In this document: one piece after another, positions 5,863 to 12,202 of the stretch | How the letters are laid out: each line of letters begins with the position of its first letter | Position numbering within the stretch: the stretch's first letter is position 1 | DNA from: Candidatus Rifleibacteriota bacterium | Lineage (GTDB): Bacteria; Muiribacteriota; Ozemobacteria; Ozemobacterales; Ozemobacteraceae | DNA: 12,202 nt | Direction of reading: 5' to 3' | Assembly (NCBI GenBank): GCA_028691595.1 | Contig: JAQUZA010000050.1 | Coordinates: 1-12,202, forward strand | Notes under the pieces: generated by a model | The model's input: only the letters and a program-made list of their open reading frames with translations | Told to the model about the DNA's origin: nothing | The model's database searches: none | Position numbers and translations under genes: made by a program

Positions 5863-7179
5863 ATGAAAAAAACTTTCGTAGTGGATACCAACGTCATTTT
5901 ACATAGCCATCAGGCATTATTCTCATTCAAGGAACACGACGTAGTAATTCCACTCGGTGTAATCGAAGAACTTGACCGTTTTAAAGGCATTAACGATGAG
6001 CGGGGCCGTGAAGCCCGTCAGGCATCAAGAGAACTCGACAATCTGCGCGGAAAGGGCAACCTGGCCGAAGGTGTAAAGCTGCCAACCGGTGGCGTGCTTC
6101 AGATCATGATCGACTCTGAAAAAGATGAGATCCCGTTAGGGTTTGGCCTCGACAGCCACAAAGTTGACAACCGCATTCTCGCCTGCGCCATGACCCTCAA
6201 AAAGACCGGCCGCAACCCCATTCTGATCAGCAAAGACATTAACTGCCGCATCAAGGCAGATGCTCTCGGTATCATGGCCGAAGATTTTGAAACCAACAAA
6301 GTTGATATAGACGAGCTCTACCTTGGCTGGCGAGAACTGGTCATGCCGGTAAGCCGCATCGAAACTTTCCTGCGTGAGGAAGGGCTCGCCTATGAAGAAG
6401 ACAATCTGTTAAAAAATGAATTTATTCTGCTGAAAGCGGCCGAAAACGAGAACAAAACTGCTCTCGCCAAATATGATGGCCTGCAGAGAAAGCTTCTGCC
6501 GCTGTTTCACCTCAATTCAAAACCATGGGGCGTTGAGCCTATGAATCTGCAGCAGAAGTTTGCAATCGAACTGCTGCTGTGCAATGAGATTCAGCTGGTG
6601 ACCCTGGTTGGTCGTGCCGGGACCGGCAAGACCCTTCTGGCTCTGGCCTGCGGCCTGCAGAAGACTATCGATGAGCATCTGTTTCGCAAGCTTCTGGTAA
6701 GCCGACCAATCATGCCACTCGGCAAAGACATTGGTTACCTGCCGGGTTCAAAAGACGAAAAACTCAGCCACTGGATGCAGCCTATCTTTGACAACCTTGA
6801 ATTCGTAATGGACCGGCTCTACAAAAATTCTGACGATGTCGACAAAAAAATTCGTTTTTTAATCGAGTCACAGAAGGTTCAGATCGAGGCAATCACCTAC
6901 ATCAGGGGCCGAAGCATACCCAAGCAGTATCTCATCGTCGATGAGGCACAAAACCTGACCCCGCATGAAGTGAAGACAATTATCAGCCGCGCTGGTGAGG
7001 GCACAAAAGTTGTACTGACCGGTGACCCCTATCAGATCGACAACCCCTACCTCGACAGTTCTTCGAACGGCCTGAACTTCGTCATCGAAAAATTCAAAAA
7101 CCATAATCTTTTTGGTCACATCATTCTGAACAAGTCTGAACGCTCTTCATTGTCTGCACTTGCTTCCGAATTGCTCTAA
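5863..7179 (+). CDS. PIN-domain/PhoH-family ATPase (YlaK/PhoH2-like)
   Basis: A 438-residue two-domain protein. Residues 1-145 form a PIN-type ribonuclease domain with the acidic residues expected for metal binding: D8 in VVDTNV, E35/E36 in VIEELDRF, D102 in VDNRIL and D125 in ISKDIN. Residues 225-438 are the PhoH P-loop ATPase: Walker A GRAGTGKT at 250-257, Walker B YLIVDEAQN at 356-364, and VLTGDPYQIDNPYLD at 384-398. Length and order match the PIN-PhoH proteins of bacteria, which in mycobacteria have been described as an RNA helicase with ribonuclease activity; the cellular role here is inferred. All catalytic residues appear intact. AGGAAG (5850-5855) lies 7 bases before the ATG. The pseudopilin genes begin 25 bases after its stop. 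Confidence 0.93.
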   Translation: MKKTFVVDTNVILHSHQALFSFKEHDVVIPLGVIEELDRFKGINDERGREARQASRELDNLRGKGNLAEGVKLPTGGVLQIMIDSEKDEIPLGFGLDSHKVDNRILACAMTLKKTGRNPILISKDINCRIKADALGIMAEDFETNKVDIDELYLGWRELVMPVSRIETFLREEGLAYEEDNLLKNEFILLKAAENENKTALAKYDGLQRKLLPLFHLNSKPWGVEPMNLQQKFAIELLLCNEIQLVTLVGRAGTGKTLLALACGLQKTIDEHLFRKLLVSRPIMPLGKDIGYLPGSKDEKLSHWMQPIFDNLEFVMDRLYKNSDDVDKKIRFLIESQKVQIEAITYIRGRSIPKQYLIVDEAQNLTPHEVKTIISRAGEGTKVVLTGDPYQIDNPYLDSSSNGLNFVIEKFKNHNLFGHIILNKSERSSLSALASELL

Positions 7180-7204
7180 AGCTAATTAGAGAGGTATCTG
7201 GCTG

Positions 7205-8116
7205 ATGTTTCTGCCTGACAGACGAGCCGTAACCTTTATCGAAATAGTCGTTGCGGTTGCCATTCTGGCGGTCGCAATGATACCCCTTTTCAGTCTGATC
7301 AGCCGACAGACTGTCGAAACCGACAAAAATGCCGCCCAGGCTTTTGCCATAAATAAGGCGACCGAGGTTCTCAACACCATTCTCGACAATGTGCCTTTTG
7401 CGGCCCTGCGTCAGGGCAACCCGGGCTATATCAGGGTTGATGATATCAGCAAAGTGGCGCGTTTTGCCAAGTATAATGATAACTGGGCAAAAAAGATTGT
7501 TCCCGTCCTTTTTCAGGGCTCACAAAAAGAGGCGGCCGGCTACCCATGCCGGGGCATAGTCACTGATTCACGCGGCATACACTATCTGGTTCACCTTCGG
7601 GTCGAAGATATCCCCTCAGAAAAAAAGCCCCAGAAACCCGAAAGAATTCAGGTGGGTCAGGCTTTTCCCGATGGTAACCCCAAAGATTTTTCCAGCTCAT
7701 CAGAGCTGTCCTTCGCCTTTCTGCGCAACCCGGCCATAATCTCTGACGGTTCCTGGCTTCAGGATTACGCTGAAGACCCTGCTGATACCTCAAAACCTTT
7801 TTCTGAACTCGATATAGGCCAGGGCAAGGGCGTTTCAGAAGCTCCCGGCAACGTCTATCTCGACCAGGGCATGGAAGGTTTTGATGCCAACGCACCACGT
7901 TTTCTGAACCCGACTGCCGAGCGCTATACCCCCAAAATGGTTACAGAGAAGACTGTTTACGATGCCGGCGAAAAATTTGCCTGGTGTTCAATGAAAAAAC
8001 TGGTCATTCAGGTTCAATGGAACCTTGATCAGCGCTACTTCAGCAAACCAGAAGAGAAAGCCGGCAAAATTCAGCGAATTCACCTGATGACAATCAAGGG
8101 GGATATCGACGGATGA
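7205..8116 (+). CDS. GspI/PilV-like pseudopilin (type II secretion / type IV pilus minor pilin)
   Basis: A 303-residue protein starting with a class III signal: short basic leader ending RRA, then VTFIEIVVAVAILAVAMIPL. Prepilin peptidase would cut between A8 and V9, leaving glutamate at mature position 5 (E13), needed for pilin assembly. Residue -1 is alanine rather than the usual glycine. The hydrophobic helix (9-30) continues into a polar amphipathic stretch (QTVETDKNAAQAFAINKATEVLNTIL), which looks like the GspI/PilV class. At 303 residues it is much longer than a typical GspI, so the C-terminal domain is family-specific and I do not recognise it. GAGAGG at 7189-7194 lies 10 bases before the ATG. 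The stop overlaps the next start (ATGA at 8113-8116), showing translational coupling with the other pseudopilin genes. Confidence 0.8.
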   Translation: MFLPDRRAVTFIEIVVAVAILAVAMIPLFSLISRQTVETDKNAAQAFAINKATEVLNTILDNVPFAALRQGNPGYIRVDDISKVARFAKYNDNWAKKIVPVLFQGSQKEAAGYPCRGIVTDSRGIHYLVHLRVEDIPSEKKPQKPERIQVGQAFPDGNPKDFSSSSELSFAFLRNPAIISDGSWLQDYAEDPADTSKPFSELDIGQGKGVSEAPGNVYLDQGMEGFDANAPRFLNPTAERYTPKMVTEKTVYDAGEKFAWCSMKKLVIQVQWNLDQRYFSKPEEKAGKIQRIHLMTIKGDIDG

Positions 8117-8973
8117 TGAATTTATCTGCTTCCCGCCGTGGTGTTGCCATAGTGATCGCCCTCTTTTTCTGCTTCTGCATGCTGATACTTTTTGTCTCGA
8201 TGATGTTCAGACAGACCAGCACTGCGGGGCACAATCAGCTCACCATTCAGGAGCGGCAGGCATTCTTTGCGGCAAGAGCTGCGATGCAGCACTTTCTTTT
8301 GAAGGCCAAGCTGTTTCCAACTGAGCTTTACGATGCGGTTGAATTTGCCCAGGTATAAAACCCTCTGTGCAATTTCACCGAATTTGAAGGTCTCACTTCA
8401 AGTGGGCAAAATGCTTTTGAACCGATGGGGAGTCGCGCCGAACTGTTTGTCAGGGTATTGCCCGAACGCGAACTCGACGGCGAAAAGCGCACCAAATACT
8501 TTTATTACCCGATTCCGGGCAAAAATGCCTTTGTCAGACTAGGCAGCTACCACAACCCTGATTTTCGCTATCTGGCACCCGGTTTGGCCATATCTGATTC
8601 AGACGAACGTTATACCAGACCTGAACTGCCGGCACCGAACCTCAAGGCCGACAAATACCTCAAGTATTACATACGTGACTGTTCAAATATGCTATATGAC
8701 GGCAATCACCTTCAGGCACCTCTTGAAATGAGCATCGACAAAAGCATAAAAAACATAAATGATTTTGACATTACCAGCAGTGATGGCTACCCTTACACAA
8801 TGAGTTATCGCGTTGGTGAAGTCAAAATTCAGTCGATCAAGGGGCTGCGCAAATACGGCGAAGAAGCCATCGAAGTTTGCGTTGAAGGCCAGGTAAAGAA
8901 TTTCCAGGGTAAGGTTACGCCTCAAACCCAGAAACGTATTCAAAAAATCACCAGAAGAGGCTCAGTCGATTAA
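8113..8973 (+). pseudogene. GspK/PilX-like pseudopilin gene interrupted by an in-frame TAA
   Basis: The first part (8113-8358, 81 residues) has a leader ending RRG, a hydrophobic helix VAIVIALFFCFCMLILFVSM and then a segment with AFFAARAAMQHFLLKA, as in GspK/PilX-type proteins. There is no glutamate at mature position 5 (isoleucine instead), a trait known for the GspK class. A TAA at 8356-8358 stops the frame, yet the same frame continues open through 8359-8970 (204 sense codons) to TAA at 8971-8973, with protein-like composition (RAELFVRVLPE, YFYYPIPGKNAFVRLGSYH). The first ATG after the stop is at 8425 and has no ribosome binding site. The natural reading is one ~286-codon gene with a recent nonsense change or a sequencing error; two separate proteins or readthrough are less likely. 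The start overlaps the previous stop, and the end overlaps the next start. Confidence 0.75.
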
Positions 8974-9725
8974 TGCGATCTATTGTTGTCAGCAAGAGAA
9001 GACATGCGTTTACCCTGGTTGAAATTCTGATTGCCTGTGCGGTAATGGCGGTGTTCATGACCGCTGTTTATCAGTTATTCATCGGTGGCAGCAAAACAGC
9101 CGGAAGAGCCCAATGGATCAGCGGAACCATCGATCAGATGCGCAACACGCTTACTCTTCTCAGCCGCGAAATTCGTGGGGCAACTTATCCGACAACTCTT
9201 TTTTCAGATACATTTTTTGACCCATGCGACAATGACGACCCCAAAGTTCCGGCCGAATTTTATCTGCGTATTCTCAAAGACGGGCAACCAATCGCACCAC
9301 CAGCTGATGGCGAACTTAAGGTTATGAGCTGGGTAGTATGCGAACCCGAAAAACCTAAAAACCAGCCGGGAAAAATCGTCAAACACGAGTTGTTTCTCGA
9401 ATTTGCCCAAAATACCAGAGTCGCACCGGTTGGCAATCTTCGCCTGAAGTCTTCTGCCTTTGAATACACAACCGATGCCAAAAACGACTACGCAAAATCC
9501 GGCAAGCTTAATCTGACACCAATCGAAAAAGAAACCCGCGAAAAGGTCCTTGTCAACGACGTTCAATTCATTGAATTCTCGGTAGCCGGCACCCTGCCGC
9601 CCGAAAAACCTGTGGACTTTTTTCCAATTTCCGTTAAAATACGTACTCTGTATCCAAAAGACGAAAAAGTTTTTAAGGAAAATTCGATCATGGCAACCCC
9701 TCAGGTTGGCATAGATACTTTTTAA
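8973..9725 (+). CDS. GspJ/PilW-like pseudopilin
   Basis: A 250-residue protein with a clear class III signal: basic leader KRRHA, then FTLVEILIACAVMAVFMTAVYQLF. The predicted cut is between A12 and F13, leaving glutamate at mature position 5 (E17); residue -1 is again alanine. The helix is followed by SGTIDQMRNTLTLLSREIRGATYPT, a pattern typical of GspJ/PilW/ComGF-like minor pilins ('LxxLsREIR'). The C-terminal two thirds are beta-rich and not assignable. In type II secretion the I, J and K pseudopilins form the tip complex of the pseudopilus in the periplasm; this gene completes an I-K-J set here. The ATG overlaps the previous stop (TAATG), and the nearest AGAGG is 12 bases away, so translation is probably coupled. 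Confidence 0.83.
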   Translation: MRSIVVSKRRHAFTLVEILIACAVMAVFMTAVYQLFIGGSKTAGRAQWISGTIDQMRNTLTLLSREIRGATYPTTLFSDTFFDPCDNDDPKVPAEFYLRILKDGQPIAPPADGELKVMSWVVCEPEKPKNQPGKIVKHELFLEFAQNTRVAPVGNLRLKSSAFEYTTDAKNDYAKSGKLNLTPIEKETREKVLVNDVQFIEFSVAGTLPPEKPVDFFPISVKIRTLYPKDEKVFKENSIMATPQVGIDTF

Positions 9726-9748
9726 GAATGACTTTTTATTGTTAAATC

Positions 9749-10507
9749 ATGGCTAAACAATGGCATCAACTAGAAAAACTCGACCATAAGGCGCTTAAAA
9801 AGCTTCAGGTTGAGCGTGAAAAAGCGCAAAAACTGGCGCAGGAAAACGAAGAAAAAAAGCGCCGGATGATAATCGGCGTGGCAGTTCTGGCTGCCCTGGT
9901 TGTTCTTGGCGTTTTTGCCATGGTAATGCGCAAGCGGGCCGCCACTCTGGCCTTCCAGGAAGAACGTGGCAAACTGCTATTCTCAAGGGTGACCGAAATT
10001 ACCGGCAAAGTCGATCATCGCCACATCGGTGCCTGGGAAGTCCTGAAAGAAAAAATTGAATTCGACAAGGAATATTCGTTTAAAACGGCAGAGGAAGCAG
10101 CTGTAACCGTTCAGCTGCAGCTCGAAAATCAGATCAAGCTTTCGGGCAAATCTGAGATGACCGTCATGCCACCTGCCCTTGCCGACAAAGAAAACAAAAT
10201 TGAAAGAGAACCGGTTATTCTCAAGCGTGGTGAGCTGACTGCGGCAATTTCTCTCGATGGCCGTGGAATGCTCGTTATAGACTCGTCTGATGTTCAGGTG
10301 ACCGGCTCATCGGGCTTGTTCAAGGTTATTTATGACGATGAAAAAGACAAGGGTGAGGTCGTTGTAAAAAATGGCCTCGTTGAGGTCAACAAGAAACGTG
10401 GTGGCGGCAAGCCTGTGAAGGTATCTGGTTTTTACAAGATTACCTTTGGCGGCGGCGAAGTCAGCCCCCCTACTCAGGCAAGCGTAATTCAATACGACTG
10501 GCGCTGA
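9749..10507 (+). CDS. Membrane-anchored FecR-like domain protein
   Basis: A 252-residue protein. Residues 8-39 are a highly charged, coiled-coil-like helix (KALKKLQVEREKAQKLAQ, ending EEKKRR), 40-60 a single membrane helix (MIIGVAVLAALVVLGVFAMV), and about 82-230 a beta-rich domain resembling FecR: TEITGKV, KEYSFKTAEEAAVTVQL, then KLSGKSEMTV, VILKRGELTAAISL and LFKVIYDDEKDKGEVVVKNG. FecR domains occur in anti-sigma regulators and in many periplasmic proteins of unknown role; no anti-sigma domain or sigma gene is visible, so I infer a structural or sensory role linked to the adjacent pseudopilins. Arginine and lysine flank both sides of the helix, so topology is uncertain, though the charged N-terminus is probably cytoplasmic. 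No clear Shine-Dalgarno sequence precedes the ATG. It lies 23 bases after the GspJ-like gene and 15 before uvrA. Confidence 0.72.
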   Translation: MAKQWHQLEKLDHKALKKLQVEREKAQKLAQENEEKKRRMIIGVAVLAALVVLGVFAMVMRKRAATLAFQEERGKLLFSRVTEITGKVDHRHIGAWEVLKEKIEFDKEYSFKTAEEAAVTVQLQLENQIKLSGKSEMTVMPPALADKENKIEREPVILKRGELTAAISLDGRGMLVIDSSDVQVTGSSGLFKVIYDDEKDKGEVVVKNGLVEVNKKRGGGKPVKVSGFYKITFGGGEVSPPTQASVIQYDWR

Positions 10508-10522
10508 CAGCATAATTCACCA

Positions 10523-12202
10523 ATGATACGTGTCGTTAAAGCAAAGGTTCATAACCTTAAAGAAATCAGTGTTTCTATTCCGACCAAAGCTCTCACGGTC
10601 ATAACAGGTGTTTCTGGCTCCGGCAAGTCATCACTGGCCTTCGATACGATTCATGCCGAGGGGCAGCGCCGTTACATGGAATCGCTGTCTTCTTATGCCC
10701 GACTGTTTTTGCAGCAACTCGAAAAGCCTGACGTAGAAAGTATCGAAGGGCTGTCGCCGACAATTGCCATTCAGCAGAAGTCAACCTCACGTAACCCGCG
10801 GTCAACGGTTGGCACAATCACCGAGCTTTATGACTATTTCAGGTTGTTATTTGCGGCCATTGGCAAACCTCATTGCCCAAGTTGCTCGCAGCCGGTTGAA
10901 AGCGCCACCCCGGCCCAGATCATCGAAATTCTTCTCAGTTACCCTGACAAAACCCGAATCACGCTGCTTGCACCGGTTGTTCGCAGCCGCAAGGGCGAAT
11001 ACGCAAAGGTTTTTGACGAACTGCGCCGTGAGGGTCTGTCGCGGGTGCGAGTCGATGGCGACATGTGGTCTCTCGACGACGAAATTCCTGAGCTCGACCG
11101 TAACAAAAAACATAATATCGAAGTTGCCGTTGACCGGGTTAAACTTGAAAGCAGCGAACGTGAACAGAATGCCGCCAGGCTCACCGAGGCGGTTGAACTC
11201 TGTTTTAAACTCGCCGATGGTCAACTGCTGGTGACCATAGACACCGATGACAACAAAAAAAGCAGCGAAAAATTCTTCAGCGAAAACCTGCGCTGCGCTG
11301 CCTGCGACATATCTTTGCCAGAAATCAAGCCGCGCCTGTTTTCTTTCAATGCTCCGTATGGCTCGTGTCAGACCTGCTCAGGCCTTGGCGTGCAGCTGAT
11401 TGTCGACCCCGAGCTTGTGGTTCCTGACCCAGACCTCTCGATCTCAGAAGGTGCCATTGCCTCAGAAAACTTTACCGAAGCCACCTTTTCAAGACAATGG
11501 ATGGAAGGTCTGGCAAAGCATTATAAATTCTCGCTCGATGCGCCTTTTAAAAACCTTTCAGAAGAAGTCAAAAACGTTATCTTCTACGGTTCTGGCAACA
11601 AAGTGCTGAACGTCAAATATCAGGGCCGCACCATGCAGGGCTCGCTGACCAAAGCTTTCGAAGGGGTTATTCCCACCATCAACCGCCGTTTCCAGGAAAC
11701 CAGATCAGAAGGTGCCCGACGCTTCTACGAACGCTTTATGCGCACTCTACCCTGCAAAGACTGTCATGGCAGACGTTTGAATAATATCGCCCTATCAGTG
11801 CGCATCGAGAAAGAAAACATTCACGAACTGTCGCAACACTCGGTTGGTGAGCTGGTCGAATTTTTTCAGGCTCTTAAACTTAGCGATCGCGAACAGTTCA
11901 TCTGCAAAAAGATTCTCGAACAGATCAATAATCGCCTCAGATTTCTGAAAGATGTCGGGCTTGATTACCTCGATCTTTCGCGGGCCGCCCACACCCTTTC
12001 AGGCGGGGAAGCACAACGAATCAGGCTCGCGACCCAGATCGGCTCGGCGCTGGTCGGCATCACCTACGTGCTCGACGAACCAAGTATCGGACTGCATCCA
12101 CGCGATAACCGTCGTCTGATCAATACCCTCAAACACCTGCGTGATATTGGCAATTCTGTGCTGGTAGTCGAACACGATCGCGAAATAATGCTCGAAGCCG
12201 AT
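10523..12202 (+). CDS. uvrA: Excinuclease ABC subunit A, N-terminal 560 codons (runs off window)
   Basis: The frame opens at the ATG at 10523 and stays open to the window end. UvrA is the damage-sensing ATPase of nucleotide excision repair, acting with UvrB and UvrC. Visible in order: Walker A GVSGSGKS (29-36), EGQRRYMESLSSYAR, GLSPTIAIQQKSTSRNPRSTVGT, first cysteine pair C118/C121, UvrB-binding region with LLAPVVRSRKGEYAKVFDELRREG and DRNKKHNIEVAVDR, zinc-binding pairs C258/C261 and C282/C285 (SLPEIKPRLFSFNAPYG between them), CKDC at 411-414, ABC signature LSGGEAQRIRLATQIGS (from 492) and Walker B VLDEPS (D518, E519), then VVEHDREIMLEAD at the edge. Presence of the UvrB-binding region argues for true UvrA rather than a UvrA2 resistance paralogue. 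Typical full length is about 940 residues. No Shine-Dalgarno sequence is visible; the start follows the preceding stop by 15 bases. Confidence 0.97.
   Translation, partial: MIRVVKAKVHNLKEISVSIPTKALTVITGVSGSGKSSLAFDTIHAEGQRRYMESLSSYARLFLQQLEKPDVESIEGLSPTIAIQQKSTSRNPRSTVGTITELYDYFRLLFAAIGKPHCPSCSQPVESATPAQIIEILLSYPDKTRITLLAPVVRSRKGEYAKVFDELRREGLSRVRVDGDMWSLDDEIPELDRNKKHNIEVAVDRVKLESSEREQNAARLTEAVELCFKLADGQLLVTIDTDDNKKSSEKFFSENLRCAACDISLPEIKPRLFSFNAPYGSCQTCSGLGVQLIVDPELVVPDPDLSISEGAIASENFTEATFSRQWMEGLAKHYKFSLDAPFKNLSEEVKNVIFYGSGNKVLNVKYQGRTMQGSLTKAFEGVIPTINRRFQETRSEGARRFYERFMRTLPCKDCHGRRLNNIALSVRIEKENIHELSQHSVGELVEFFQALKLSDREQFICKKILEQINNRLRFLKDVGLDYLDLSRAAHTLSGGEAQRIRLATQIGSALVGITYVLDEPSIGLHPRDNRRLINTLKHLRDIGNSVLVVEHDREIMLEAD

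Noticed and set aside
8356..8358. Stop-codon recoding with selenocysteine or pyrrolysine, or a programmed frameshift
   Set aside because: The codon is TAA, not TGA or TAG, and both sides are in the same frame, so neither mechanism fits.

Overview
The window is ordinary-looking chromosome from a diderm (Gram-negative-type) bacterium of moderate GC. The diderm call rests on a secreted protein with a predicted outer-membrane beta-barrel ending in an aromatic residue, and on a set of class III (pseudopilin) signal sequences. I cannot fix the phylum. The gene content is not typical of enterobacteria; a deep-branching lineage such as Candidatus Riflebacteria is a guess only.

Left end (1-2222, minus strand): a two-gene operon of an unrecognised 362-residue protein followed after 18 bases by an RNB-domain exoribonuclease (RNase II/R family, cyanobacterial/chloroplast-like layout), which runs off the left edge. 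Both are read right to left.

Centre-left (2391-4137, plus strand): two small cysteine-containing proteins that appear to be diverged tandem paralogues (2391-2864 and 3016-3504), separated by a nested palindromic REP/dRS3-like repeat (2894-2964). They are followed six bases later by a SLOG-superfamily protein of the circularly permuted YpsA ('molybdenum carrier') type. A hairpin terminator at 4141-4176 separates this group from a convergent minus-strand gene (4206-5510) for a secreted protein combining a LysM domain with a predicted C-terminal beta-barrel.

Right half (5863 to the end, plus strand): six genes in close succession, with gaps of 25 bases or less or with overlaps: a PIN-PhoH ATPase, three pseudopilin-like genes (GspI/PilV-like, GspK/PilX-like, GspJ/PilW-like), a membrane-anchored FecR-like protein, and the first 560 codons of uvrA. 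The arrangement suggests one transcript, with a candidate promoter just upstream of phoH. The middle pseudopilin gene is interrupted by a single in-frame TAA, while the remaining 204 sense codons stay open in the same frame.

I found no tRNA, rRNA, CRISPR array, transposase or prophage gene. The features most worth a second look are the in-frame stop, the paralogue pair around the palindromic repeat with its SLOG neighbour, the LysM/beta-barrel fusion, and the unknown partner of the RNB nuclease. No clearly new defence or mobile system is visible.
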